A stretch of DNA of 60,000 nt from Lineus longissimus. Its lineage: Eukaryota; Nemertea; Pilidiophora; Heteronemertea; Lineidae. A model generated the notes under the pieces. That model was not told the origin of the DNA. It did no database searches and was given only the letters and a program-made list of their open reading frames with translations. The DNA is taken from NCBI RefSeq assembly GCF_910592395.1, contig NC_088325.1, positions 436,001 through 496,000 of the forward strand, given 5' to 3'. The translations under genes and the position numbers were made by a program. Below, one piece after another: positions 28,600 to 41,554 of this stretch (the first letter of the stretch is position 1; every line of letters begins with the position of its first letter).

Positions 28600-28895
28600 C
28601 ATTCTGGTGAGAAGACCTGCCGAGAAAGGCAGGCCACCAAGCCTGAGGCAGCTGTCGTTCGGTCCCTGGTCACCGGGAAGACATCAAGTAACTCGACTCA
28701 TCACTGGTGAGAAGACCTGTCGAGAAAGACAGCCCACCAAGGCTGAGGCAGCTGTCATTCGGTCCCTGGTCACCGGGAAGACCAACTCATCTCATCTCTG
28801 GTGAGAAGACCTGCCGAGAGAGATAGCCCACCAAGGCTGAGGCAGCTGTCATTCGGTCCCTGGTCACCGGGAAGACCAACTCAACTCATCTCAGG
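28600..28895. repeat. 94-100-bp tandem array x 3
   Basis: Units begin at 28606, 28706 and 28800 with GGTGAGAAGACCTG and run through GAGGCAGCTGTCRTTCGGTC and CCTGGTCACCGGGAAGAC. The unit contains GGTGAG and CAG phrases resembling splice sites, but these simply repeat with the unit. Confidence 0.92.
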
Positions 28896-30093
28896 TCACG
28901 TCCTAACCTGGTTGGGTGGAGCTGTGATCTGACCTTGTTCATCATTGACAACCAAGTGTTACAATTCAATAGAAATCTGTCAATCGTTCTATATTATAGG
29001 ACAGAATTGATTTCACATTGTAAACAGTTATTATCATACAATAATGTGCCCCATTCTCGGACAGTCAATTAAGATGTGATCGATAGAATCATTGTTGACG
29101 ATTAAATTCACAGCATCCGATATGAAAATAGCGCATTTCCTCAGTAGGTGGAATTGAGTTATTGGTGAATGACCGTTGAACATTGCCTAACCTCATGCAG
29201 TGCAGTGTTGTCAATGTCATACTAGATGGCCAACACATGAGTTTGGAGGGCAGAGAGATGCTAGCTGTTGAAACACTGCTGAAAATTGTACCTCATGTCA
29301 CTTGCTACCTGGTGTCATTGAGAGAGGATGATGCATTATCATCGTTTTTCTGAAAAGGACCTCATGTTGGTGCACGTCATATCGTCCAAGCATGCTGCAC
29401 ATGCACATGATGTGTGATACCTCTCACTTACGCATCAAAATTCACTGGTCAGTCGACCTATCAGTGGAGGGCAAAATGACAACTGACGGCCACGGCAACT
29501 TTGGCTTCGAGTGCAAACTATATAATGAGTGCAAGGTCAACATCTCACACAAAATTCAACAAAACTAAGACCTTTGGATTATAAACAAATCAATCGAGGC
29601 CATCATCAAAACCTTGAACCAATCTGAATCAGTCGGTGATGAGAAGTAGGCCTACTGGTCCACGGCCATCACTAATTCACAGGAGGATTTTAGTCTTGAC
29701 ATTTCTAGATACACTCAATTGGGAACTAATCAATTCAGGCCATGAACCAATTGGTTCCTGATCAATGTTTCAACGTGAACTAGCCCACATGGTCAGTAGG
29801 TAAGAATAAGTAGGCCAAGTGCTATGATATTGGAAAAAGAAATAAATCAATTGATCTTTGATTCGCGGACATGGACTTCACACAATGTACTTTTCCTGAC
29901 AATGGCACATACCTCGTGAATGCAGAGGTATGTTAATCTCACCAAAACAAAAGAGAAATTGATCTTTTTTGTATGGGTCACTGACCCACTCTCATGGAGG
30001 ACTTTACTTTGTTGTAACTTATCAATGTTTGAATTGTATCAGTGTCTAAGTCTTACAACTACAACAGTTGATGTGGTCACACTTCTCAATACA
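28896..30093. other. Non-coding stretch
   Basis: Nothing recognised. Confidence 0.6.
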
Positions 30094-30285
30094 AGGCAAT
30101 AGGGCCCGGGTTGTTCCCGGGGAGAACCCAGGATTGTATGTCTGTATGAACCAGCGTGGCTTTCAAGGAACTCAAATTCCTGGCTCTTCACATGCACAAT
30201 GTATGAATATTGGAGAATAGTGGTCCCTTGTCCCCGAGTGTCTATGCCAGGGCACGTCAAGATCCTATACATAGGCCGACAGCTA
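30094..30285 (+). mobile_element. SINE copy, 5'-truncated
   Basis: Begins in the second half of the tRNA-like head (AATAGGGCCCGGGTTGTTCC, with a damaged B box) and continues GGGGAGAACCCAGGATTG. The body has GAACCAGCGTGGCTTTCAAG and GAGTGTCTATGCCAGGGCA. The same head and body are found at 39010-39215, and the head alone at 27004-27168 in the opposite orientation. Confidence 0.75.
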
Positions 30286-33200
30286 GGATACTAGTAGCCT
30301 GAGAGGACCCCATACCTCGGGCAAAAACCCAACAAACTCCTGCCTCACCCTTCAGCAGCCAACACCAAATTAACAATTTTCTGCATTGTCTCATCAAATC
30401 GCTTAGACGCGATAACATCCCACGACCAATTCATTGATTTTATCATTTTATCGACTTCAGGTAGTGTCAGTTGATGCTCCAATGCAAATACTGAACACGA
30501 TTCTCAGAAATATATATTTGAAGTGGCAGAAGGGTCGATATTCTGCAGATAAAAATTGTGCACCATTGGGACTGTATGTCGGCTAGCCATATTGTGCAGA
30601 TAAAATCAATCAATTACAGTAGAGCATGTCTTGACGGTTACCTCTCTCTATTTTTTAGGTTCGACTTAGAGGCCATTCGGGTGCAATGGTGGCCAATTCA
30701 AGCAGGGACATAAACGACATCATCAATACAAAAGAGTTCCGCTCCTGTGCAATGAGGATGCATTCATGACTACATCTGCGGGATGAAATGTACTTTACCC
30801 GGACGTTCCACTTACAATTTCATAATCATATTTTTGATCAATTATTAATATTCTGCCACCAGCTGTCCCATCCCAGTGGAACAGAGGTGACTAGACATGA
30901 CTTCACTTTGTGAACAGCAATAGCAGAACTCACAGCTCCTTTCATAAGGGCACAAACTTTTAGGGAAAAATGGCACTCTTGATTTATTAAGAAAAGGGAA
31001 ACTTCAAATGTAAATGAATAAAGAAGCTGCCATTGTAAGGAAGACATTTCAAGGGCAGGACAGCAGAAGGCGGGGGGGGGGGGGGGCACAAGACAAGTGC
31101 CTCTGTTGACTCAGTGACATTCACCATCAAAGCACACTCGGTGGTTTTCAGTCGCTGTTATTTTGTCATTTAGAAATATTACAGGACTTCTTGAAAACTT
31201 TGGGGGTCAAGAAAAACTTATACAGGTAGTCTGCTTATAGATCATAGAAGGGGTGTTCTGAGCTCGGAGCTTGATCGTCAGTCCATAAAAGTGAGCATGC
31301 AATTAGCCAGCTTTCCTGATCAGCCATAGAAAGGCCAAACTTTGCAAACTAACAGGGACAGGTTCTGTCGAAAACAACTTAATTTCCCTGAAAATGGTGA
31401 CCTGACATCAGTCTCAACAAAGCCTGACGCAGCAACTCGTCAATGTTTGCCGAGTCTGCTGGGAGGGGGCGCTGTTCAGGAAATAGGCGCGTTGAATGAC
31501 GGTCATTTATGATGATGATGGTGATGTCTGATGATATGAGAATGATACACACCGACAACAGGTAAAAACACGGCCTGGTTCCATCACCAAATGACAGGGT
31601 GGTGCTACCAGTACCACTCTCCGTTGGTCTTTACCGCAGAGATCGGTAGCGCCGCCTTGGCATAAGTTTTGGAACCAAGATTTAGTCAAACATATTGAAG
31701 CAAGAAAGGATTGCAATAACCCCCCCCCCCCCCAACAAATTTAAATACCATTTACAACTCTGAAATCGAAAAGGACTTCGAAAGCAACATCATACTGCAA
31801 AACATGGAAAGAAAACACACTCTATACACAAGTTTACAAATCTGAAATCGCCACGGAAGCAAAGAAGCGAAAAACGAAGCGAAAGCTCCAGGAACCAGTG
31901 ACTTGGATGGTGGGATTGCGCAATGCCGTGAGCATCATGCTTAGAACAAGTAAACAAATACTAACGTTTGATTTTGACCTTCTGCGAGTACGATGACTGT
32001 TCGTGTTTGAGCCAGATCGGTGGTTGCGACAAAACCACTTCTTCAAATTTAAGGCCGTCCATTTTGACGTGTTCTCGCTGGTAAACCATGCGACTAACTT
32101 CCCAATAAATTCTTCAAATCCGACAGAATTTTCCAATATTCCGAGCTGAATATCCAAAGTTTCAAAATTTGAAATATCCCAGTTTTTTTAAAGGATATTC
32201 CGATGTAAGTTTTTGAACAACGTCAAATGCAAAGAGTTGGAGTTTATTTACAGCTGGTATGAGATTGCTGTTACGACGCACTCCAATAGAGGGAGTGAAA
32301 TCAAGTCAAGTTCTAATCAAGTTATATCCAAAGCAGACGCGAGCTCCATGTGTACAGCAAATATTCGCATCTCACATCCAACTTGAATTAGAAATGGAAT
32401 TTGAATTAGAGTTTGCTTCCGTGTGAATTTTCGAAATTCGGCTTATCGATTCGAAATCACTGTCCACTTTCAAATTGGCTTTGAAACAGTAATTTACAGT
32501 TGTGAAGAATTCGATGTCCTTCTTTTTGTTCCGATTGGTATCGGATGCAGTTTTCTTCCGCACATTACATATCGTTTATCGATCGCCTCCCACACTGTTT
32601 ACACATGTTTATGATCCACAAAGTCTGGCCCAGCGATTGTTTAGTTTTTACCTGAAATTAGCAAGATACATCAAAGAGTTTGGAAGGCTCCCTTGAAGAA
32701 GGAAGGGAGCTGGTCAAGAATGAGATCAACATCGGGATTTACAGGATGAGTATGTCAGGGCCGAGGATATGATGTTCTCGATATAGTTCAAACAACATTT
32801 CCTTAGGCCCGATTCCACTGCAGCGGGAAACCGTAGTGAAATGCAGTGACATAAGCAAGTTACCCCATCTTGACCACCAAGGTTTTACAAGGGGATATAC
32901 CATGAGGTTCAGGATGCGGTTGCCAAGTTTTACTGGCTTTTCATCTGTGATCTGTTACATGGACAACATTCGCAAGTCAGCCAGTGGGTGATACCAAATG
33001 CTCGAGAAGCATGCTTGCAAGGAATGCACTGCCAAGAAAGATATGTACAGAAATGTTGGTTTTGACCCCCTGGCCGACTTTCGAATGTGGTCAATTGAAA
33101 TCAGAGCTAATTTGTCAACATTCAGTGTCGCAATCGCATACATTTTATCATGTCCAAAACTATTTGGGAGAGTGACATCCATCATGGTCCATATGAACTC

Positions 33201-36200
33201 AGCCCTCAGCCCTGCGTTGAAGGGAGGCGGGGGGGGGGGGGGGGGGTTAATGGGGCAATCGACATTTCAATCAATATACACCAACACCAGAACGAGATCG
33301 ATCCAAATTTGACGCCGACTTTTACATCCCCACAATCAACAAACGGAATAACATGTACAAGGTAGTGACATCATATCTACGGCCTTCATACCTCAAAACA
33401 GAAAAACATCATCACACTCGAAGATCAAGGCTAAATGAAGTGATAATAACTCCTATCATTACACCCCAACAATGCAGATGGGTAAACATAAAATGGTGAC
33501 TCTAGTTTGCCGATCGCAGAACTCTGTCTAACACCAAAATATGGACAAAATAATAGTTTGGAGGCCAAGCAGACCAAAGACAATGTCCTCTTATTTATGA
33601 TCTTTTGTAATTTTGTGGATTTTGGACAAGTTCTGGTGTTTCTCAAATCGACAAAATGGAATCACTAATAAAATGACAATTTGTGGTCTTAACCTGGGCC
33701 TAAGGGATGGGTATTCATCTATAGAGAGTGGTTTCAGGTGACGTCATCATCAGTCATATCGGAGGGACATAAGAAGAAAGCAGCCCCAAATGACCATGAT
33801 ACCATTTGATTCAGTTAAGTCTGGCATGACAAATCATTGTTCTGCCCTCCATTATGGCCGACCCAGAAAAAACACTCTGATAGGTCAACTCCCCACCAAC
33901 ACCAACTCAAATTCTATTAGTCATCAATGTTTAAATATTCTGAACAACCTCTTTCAATTGATAATTGAAAAGTGGGATAAACAAAAAACGCCCAGGAAAA
34001 TTTCTTAATTCATCATACACAACCATGGTATTTTCAAAATATTTTTCAAGTCAACTGCGATGCGAGTGACGGATGTATCGTGTATGTCTGGATGTACATG
34101 AATGTATTAGTTATGTCTTACTCATTGCACTGTGCATTTGTTTACATGCATAATGACTCATAGCCAGCTGTTCCGTGTTTCTACACTCACCCTCCCACTG
34201 CTAAACAAGGAAAACGTCACATAAAAACATCAGTAAAATCGTAACTTCTCCCATATTGATCCGAACACTTACATTTGATGTCCTGTTTCACCATATATCC
34301 ATAAAATTAAGAAATATTACTGAAAAATTGCTAGAAATCCTCCAATTTGAATATATCCACTCTTAACCGCCATTAAGACATTATCAGCTGATTCACAATG
34401 TAGTCATGTGGTGCGACTATTTTTAGCCGAGCAGGACATGGATACACATGGCTGTGTATACAGTGCAAGCTATAAGCTGTTTCAAATTAGGTGGTTATGG
34501 TATTGTGTATTGTGAGCGGTCAGAAATGGCAATCACATGCATGAAGTATTTTCTGTGTTTGTACATGAATGTATGTACCCTGGTGACAAAAACACACTAA
34601 TGACATTGTTCCATAAGCTGTATACTCTGAATGTAAAACAAGGCGTTAATTAGGCGTGTTGTGACTGCATTAAGTCAGAGATGTTGACAGGAAGGTCGGA
34701 TAAGAGTCACAAAGCCTCCTCATTTACACCATAAACACATTGTTAACAGTCAGTGTACCCAAATTAGGGGAAGGGGTTAAATTATGTTTTACCCTCCTAA
34801 AACAATTTTTTGGGTTGAAAATGAAATGGCCAAATAGTCTACCAAGGCAAATATCTTTAAAATGCCATCAGACACCAAATTTGTCTCATAATTTACCATA
34901 AATCATCAATTTCTAGCACATTTTATAGCAAATTTTAGAGCCAATTTGGTGCACTATGAGTGTCACATTTTCCCACTCTTTATAAACAGGCCTATAATCC
35001 TCTGAAAGTAAGACGGCCACCATATTTCCGTAAGCGTGTCCCCATGTCTTAATCAGTGGAACTTGAGCCCAATTGAGATTAACAAAGTGTTAGACAACAA
35101 TTACAAAGATTTATAATTGGTCAAAGTGCCTAGGACATTTTTCTTTAATTTTTTACATTTATTTACAAGTATCAAGTATTGATTAATCTATTCTCACGGG
35201 CATTTAATCCGGCACATGACTCTATAGACTGGGCCTAGGACGATAGTCTTTCATACTGTTTGTTTACATTCTCACCATTACAATGCAGAAATTCACTCTC
35301 AGTTTTGCGGATCTGTGAAATCTGGACCTGATCTAAAAGCACCCAGCAAACTAGTGATTCAAATAACTGCTACAAACATGTAATCATGATCGCATGTGAC
35401 CAAACTTGCAGGTTTGCAATGGTGATCCCTGGTGCTTGCGACAAACGAATCAGTGGTCACAGACAAGAGATCTTTTTGTTGCAAATAACAGCAATTATAA
35501 AATGCAGATCACTGCAACGAAAATCGCTTGCCTGCGCAGCACTTTTAAAATAAAGCAGTTTGTCAAAAACATGTTCCCTATAAGCTATCAAACCCAAATC
35601 ATGGGTAGCTGTACGCAAACAAAAGTTCAAACACCGGTCATCAAAAAAATAAGAAATTTTATCAGAAATAAAATCTTTCTGGCTGAAATATATAATTTTA
35701 ATTATAAGTGCAAAACAATTTCTAATATTATAATACAAGTTAGACGTTGATTATTCATAGTCTTTATAAAGGGGTATTCTGATATCTGGGTACGGATCTC
35801 CCGCATATTTGGCATAATTACGCTGGCGCCCAGATGGCCCCAAGCATTTCTAGAACCGTGTTTCCAGGAATTCCCCAATCACAATATCCAGATCAATAAA
35901 TGAACATGGGCCATTAGAAGTCAGAGATGTCTGACAATACAGACAAAGGCCTGAAGAATTTCAAGTCGGTATTTTCAAAATGACTATTAGATTCAGATTA
36001 TATTTCAGCTATCATTCATCATGTCAGTATCACTTTCTGAATAACAACCAGAAGATGAGACTGACGTTGTTTTAAACTCCTGCGACACCTCCAATGTTGT
36101 TGTCCAAGACCAGTAATGCGCCTAAAAAGTCAAATGCCCCGCAGACATGCAATTTGTGGGTATCAAACTTGCTCAGAGACAACTCTTGCTAGAGACCTAC

Positions 36201-37504
36201 ATTACATGTGCTTCTCCAACCAAACATCGGTCACCAAATCCAAAATTTAACGTTATTTTCAAAAATTCGAAATCTAAACCAACACAGGAGGTTAGCCCAT
36301 TGTCACCATAGCAATTGAAAAACTCAGCAGGAATTTGCCAACTTTACATAACCTCGACTTCTCATAAGCACACAGGGCATACAATATCCCCAGGGTCATA
36401 CCTCCTAGTTACCTCGCTAACCCGCCAATAAAGCTTAATTGTCAACCGATAACTTTCAGTTGTTACCAGCCTGAAATTGTTCCATAACACCTCAGTTATT
36501 GTGAAGTAAAACGAAGGGTTTACCTCAGATATTGTTCAGACATTGTCAGGGAAACATAGGAGTTTTCGTGGTGGTTCTTTCACAACTGCCCTGATTTCTC
36601 CTGGCCGCCCCTCCACCATTCAGAGCACTCATTGGGGCGCTCGCAGACCTTTATCCGCGCTCATTCAAGTGTCGTAAATAAAAAGGGCAACCCAGACTGT
36701 AGCTGATTCACCACTCTTGTCACCAAGCACGGAAGCTGATTAGAATCGATCTGCACAAATAGCATGGTTGTGATTTTTGGGGCATTTTGAGTCTAGACTG
36801 AAGACGAAAACCCCTCGGATTTCTAGGAAAGAATTTTTTTGTAAATGCAGAAAGCGGAATTGAACCGGACTGGGGCATAACAGCACAGTGATGCACTGGT
36901 CATGGTCTGGCTCGCTGGATAGTCTAATAGTCAGTGGTGCATTTGTGACCCAACAAGGCTAAAGGAGGCACATGTCACATGAGAGCCTGAATGACACCAG
37001 GAGATAATGGAAGAAATTGATGAACCCAGATTTCACACAAGGCAACCTGCCAAGCCTGGAGTCAATATCATCTACCCTTTGATCCATTCTACTCACTCTC
37101 AAAGACTGCACCAGATTTGCCCTAAACGGGCAATCACCTTGCCACATCCATCAAGTAAGGCCAATGACCCTCCCATCCCCACCTGGCACCTGCCATGCCC
37201 TCGAGTCAACTTCCTCAGCCAGACCCAAACCTCAATCAAGACTGCGTAAGTATACAACCACCCACCATATTGTTGAAACAGGTGGGCCTGCAAGGACAAG
37301 TTCCACTTTAGATAAAAACAACTTGGTACAGTACAAGACAGACCTGAAACACAACATGGTCGGTACTATCTAAAACAAGCGCAAAGGGAAATCCAGCCAA
37401 ATCATCATTCGTTTGCGATTCTTTTAAAAGGGCAACATGAGATTTGAGAAAGATCCTTCCTCCACGGTCTGGGGCACTGACAACAAACTAAGGCAAAGGC
37501 CACT
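30286..37504. other. Non-coding stretch
   Basis: About 7 kb without a recognised gene. It holds homopolymer tracts: a G-run at about 31073-31086, a C-run at about 31717-31733 and a G-run at about 33228-33246. There is also a short GATGAT stretch near 31510. A small inverted pair (CACCAAATTTG near 34880 and CCAATTTGGTGC near 34940) could be a relic of a tiny transposon. The longest frames (31.8-32.2 kb minus, 35.4-35.75 kb plus) show no domain. Confidence 0.5.
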
Positions 37505-37835
37505 TGGAGGTTTCCGTGGGGCCATCAGACCGAACAGAACCTACAGATCGCATGATAGCCAGGATGAACGGGAGGTTTCCGTGGGGGCCATCAGACTGAA
37601 CAGAACCTACAGATCGCACGATAGCCAGGATGAACCGGAGGTTTCCGTGGGGGCCATCAGACTGAACAGAACCTACAGATAGCATAATAGCCAGGATGAA
37701 CGGGAGGTTTCCGTGGGGGCCATCAGACTGAACAGAACCTACAGATAGCATAATAGCAAGGATGAACAGGAGGTTTCCGTGGGGCCATCAGACTGAACAG
37801 AACTGATGGATCGCACGATAGCCAGGATGAACGGG
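37505..37835. repeat. 66-bp minisatellite x 5
   Basis: GAGGTTTCCGTGGGGGCCAT starts the unit at 37507, 37572, 37638, 37704 and 37770. Spacing is 65, 66, 66 and 66 bp; the first unit lacks one G of a G-run. Sixty-six bp equals 22 codons, so frames stay open through the array on both strands (for example VGAIRLNRTYRSHDSQDE on plus). There is no sign of splicing or conservation, so I read it as non-coding. Confidence 0.95.
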
Positions 37836-39009
37836 ATGAACAGGCCCTAGTGCAGAGAAAGTGCCCAGGAGAAGGAGGTCAACAATTTATGCTCCACTTG
37901 GAGTAACAGTCAAGTCATAGAAAGTGAGCCATCACACGAATGACGACCACTTGTTCTCAGCACCAGACTACTTGCTTTTTCGCGTGGGAACTCAATTGCA
38001 AATGTTTTTCTGATGCCAAGTATATCAGTATGACAAGTTAGTACAGTGTTCAGTAACCTCAAATTTTCCACGCACTCACTTCTAGCCAACTCATGACACT
38101 TCACCTGGGAAGCACGCCTTGATCAATTTTTAAAACCAAAAGCGGCATCGAAAATAATACATGAAGAGTCTCTGTCAAGCGCAAAACTTCACAGATCAGG
38201 GTGAAATGCGTGATTTATTCAAAACGTTCCCAAAAAGATCGCGACTTCACTTCTGGCAGGTTTAAAACTGGTCCATGGGATTCAACAAGTGGGCCTCCTC
38301 GAAGTCCATCAAATGCTAAATGTATGAACTGTAGTCTAAAATCTAGAGCAGTTAGCACTAGCAGCAACAGTCATTATGGAGTACGTACTTCAACATTTTA
38401 ACTTCAGCAGCACAAAAAATGTCAACCTTTTTTGTGTTTTGGTTTCCATAATGCAGTCCGAATCAAGAGGGGATTTTCAGGACGTCATTGCAGACTGAAA
38501 GTGAGTCGGGAAAGATGTCACATCACAAATAGACCTGGGTGCGAGGTGAACCATTCCATGATGTCAGACAGGGGAGAACTCGCATCAAACTTTCAAAGGT
38601 AGCCACCCAGGTAAAATTACTTGATGACCAAATGTCAGCCTGGAGCCGGCTTGAAAAACATGCAGAGAAAATCATCAAAGTTTGGGTGACGGAACAATTT
38701 GACTCACAAATCAGATGCATGCTGACGAACCGCTATACACTTCCTGTTCCACAACTCAATTTTGTTCCGGGTAATTCCCCAGAGGACCAACGACTAACGA
38801 GGCATGTGGGGGAATCCCACGGGAAGTGGTACATGTTACAGGTGTCGTATCAGACATGTTTGGCCTTGTCCAACATACTTCTGGTATAGCGGACAGACCT
38901 ATGACAAATGTTGGGAATTCCCACACGACCGTGAGATCATGTTGTGATGTTTCGATACAAGCACTGGGAATCCCACAGAAAAGTGTCAAGTTTTCATCGA
39001 GTGGCCCAT
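37836..39009. other. Non-coding stretch
   Basis: A 116-codon plus frame at 38539-38889 has no recognised domain. Around 38815, 38920 and 38970 three short GGGAATYCCCAC-like palindromes occur within 160 bp. Confidence 0.5.
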
Positions 39010-39215
39010 AAACAATTCCGGGTTCGATCCCAGGGAGAATCCAGGATCGTGTCTGGATGAACCGGCGTGGCTTTCAAGGAACCAAAATTCCAGGCTTTTC
39101 AAAACACGTACAACGTATGAAATACTCAAGGGTCTGTCGGACGTGACTAAAGGCAAAGCTGTGGTCCTTTATACCTGAGTGTCTATGCCAAGGCAAAGAT
39201 CCCAGCAAAGGTGGA
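39010..39215 (+). mobile_element. SINE copy, same family as 30.1 kb
   Basis: B box GGTTCGATCCC at 39021-39031, then CAGGGAGAATCCAGGATCG and the shared body (GAACCGGCGTGGCTTTCAAG, CTGAGTGTCTATGCCAAGGC). The A-box half of the head is missing. The two copies (here and at 30094-30285) align over their whole length with many substitutions, so they are old. Confidence 0.75.
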
Positions 39216-39691
39216 TAGGAGCCGGTAATGATATGATGTCAAATACAAGTACAAAAGCAACATTTTGCCCCAAGCCATGGAATTGGGAACAGCCTCTGAC
39301 ATTCATTTCCCACTCCCTATACATTGTATCAGAAGGTGCTATGCCGCTTGCATGCAGTTGTGAGCAGCATCGCTACATTGTATCAACTGTGACTTCACCC
39401 TGCATTGCACTCAAGCAAGCTCTCAATAGGTCAAGGTCGGCTTCACATTTCTCAAAACACAACAAATGGTTCACATTTTTAGTGTTCAAACCCAAATGTT
39501 TTAAAAACGGAGAGATCCGTTAATCTTTTCGGTGAACAGACTTCAGATTTCAATTTGGTGGCGAGTCAAAACCTCAGACTACTAAACTGTCATTTTTAGT
39601 GGAATAACCCTACAGTGGTAAGAGCGCGAATAGTTCTATAAGGACAGGCATGCTGCTAGTGCTAGGAAGACTTATCCAGCTGCCTTGAGCC

Positions 39692-39765
39692 TTGTGGTGC
39701 AGCGCTGTGGCGTAGCAGCCCAGGCCCAGGGCTGTGTGGGTTCAAACCCTGTTCTGCCGGTCCTT
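39692..39765 (+). mobile_element. tRNA-like SINE head, different family
   Basis: TGGTGCAGCGCTGTGGCGTA resembles an A-box region and GGTTCAAACCC at 39739-39749 is a clean B box, followed by TGTTCTGCCGG. The head differs from the SINEs at 27, 30 and 39 kb. A cloverleaf acceptor stem could not be drawn, so a functional tRNA is unlikely. The extent of the SINE body is not clear. Confidence 0.5.
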
Positions 39766-41136
39766 TCTACAAGCACTTGAGCGGTTTTGTTGCATGTTAT
39801 CAAGATTGCTGGATGCAAAAATTGTGCATGTGCCGAGCGCTTCAAATAATACTCTCACTGGAATTAAACAAGTAAACATCTTGACATCCAACATTCCTCA
39901 AAGTAGGCCTATTCAGGACACAGCACTCCTCTATCATTCTGCCCCAATTTAACGACCTTGTTTCGATCAAAGACCTAATTAGAACATCATCGTTAATTTG
40001 TCATTGTTTTAGGTGCGGCGAATTGCGGAAACCGTTAGGAATGCCAGGGTTCAAGGTCAGAATGGTGGCTGATAGGCGTATAGTATGGGTCTAAATAAGT
40101 GTACACACTGCCTTTTTCAAGAGAAAGGAATAGGCCTAGGCGGACAACTACTAAACATCAGTAACCTCAGATCAAGATTTGCAAGTCCCTGCCATTTTGG
40201 CCAAAAATACTAAAAGTATTAAACAGGGTAGCGGGCCTTTCAGATGTTAGGACCCACCTCTGAACCAGGAAGTACATTTTGCATCCTGGAAACGACATCC
40301 AGCTACATGTTCCTGTTGACAAAAACTTCCTTCTTTGAATCAGGGTGCAGATAATATCGCTATTTTATCACCCCACGAATCTGTTTACATCACAAAATCA
40401 ATGCGGAAGAAGATGTATAAATGGTCATCTACCAGCTGATTGGTGGAGATGATGCGGCCTCGCAAATCATCCCCGATGAAAAAAATACCCATGATTAATG
40501 TTAACTCCTAAACTGGGCCAAATCACATTGCCATGTTAGGCTCTCGTACTACTCGTAGTTAGGCATCCCCCCACCCCCCCCACCATGCAGCTCTGCCAGT
40601 AGCCATCCCCCCCCCCTGCATAAAATTTTCTACAAGAGAGAAAGTAAGTCATACCTCTTGATTGCAGCTTCTCAATCATGAGTGGTTCGTACATGTACAT
40701 GCTAGTTCACAGGTGGCGCTATGGCACGTATCCTATTATCCGGACACGGGCGTAGGAATCCATAGTCACATTATCAGCACGTATCCATCTTCCTAAATCC
40801 CATAGCCATGTTGCATGAAGTTTGTGAAGAATATCCAAGTTTGACAGTCAGGTGCAGGAATCAATGAGAGTCATGTGAATCACTTCCTGCACTTGCCGTA
40901 CAATCCTATAAAAGTTTGACTAAAGTATTTTTTCACTGAGCGTCTTCGAGATATATGCGGTTAGAACTGCTTCCGTTTGTTCCAAGTGATTATAAATACT
41001 CTAGAATAAAATGTCAATGCCAAATTTATCATCAGATACAACAGCGGGAGTTTCTAAATTGCGTAAAATTTGGATTAGCGAAGCACCTTTCTCATGTATA
41101 ATCTTCTACTCCTAGCTACTGTAAACAATTGAGCAT
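39766..41136. other. Non-coding stretch
   Basis: Nothing recognised apart from C-rich tracts at about 40567-40615. Confidence 0.6.
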
Positions 41137-41197
41137 GACAAGGTCAAGGTCGTCAACAAAAGGTCAAGGTCACGAAATCGTGAAGGTCAAGGTCATC
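41137..41197 (+). promoter_or_regulatory. Cluster of AGGTCAAGGTCA nuclear-receptor-like sites
   Basis: AGGTCAAGGTCG at 41141-41152 and AGGTCAAGGTCA at 41161-41172 and 41184-41195, spaced about 20-23 bp. TCAAGGTCA is the extended half-site bound by ERR, SF-1/FTZ-F1-type receptors. The spacing is regular enough that a degenerate short tandem repeat is an equally good explanation. No gene start is recognised beside it. Confidence 0.3.
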
Positions 41198-41500
41198 AAT
41201 GCCAATCTGGGAGAAATGTAAACACAACACAAAGTTGAGAAGTTCTGTTGAATCCGGGTGTAAAAATCGTAATAATTCACTTTGTATCCGTATGAGATGT
41301 TTTTGGCAGTATCCTGGATTAGCAATCGACTAAATCCATTCAGTTTGTTTGACAAGAAAATGGTCCAAAGTCACACAAAGTCTGAACGAAACAACTTTAT
41401 TTAGTTGTCATTGCGGGAACCAGGAATGCTTTCAATGCCAATTCAACAAGTTATATCGACTTGTTTGAGTTCTTTAAATCGAGGACAAAACTCTGCAATG

Positions 41501-41554
41501 TTCCATGCTATACTCCATGTACCATGCTATACTCCATGTTCCATGCTATACTCC
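41501..41554. repeat. 19-bp tandem repeat x 2.8
   Basis: TTCCATGCTATACTCCATG repeats at 41501 and, with one change, at 41520, and partially at 41539. Confidence 0.9.

Noticed and set aside
31073-33246. Poly-G and poly-C tracts as regulatory elements
   Set aside because: Simple homopolymer tracts are common in such genomes and can be sequencing or assembly-length artefacts.
38523-38889. Overlapping frames on both strands suggestive of a decayed retroelement
   Set aside because: No reverse transcriptase, integrase or protease motif could be identified.
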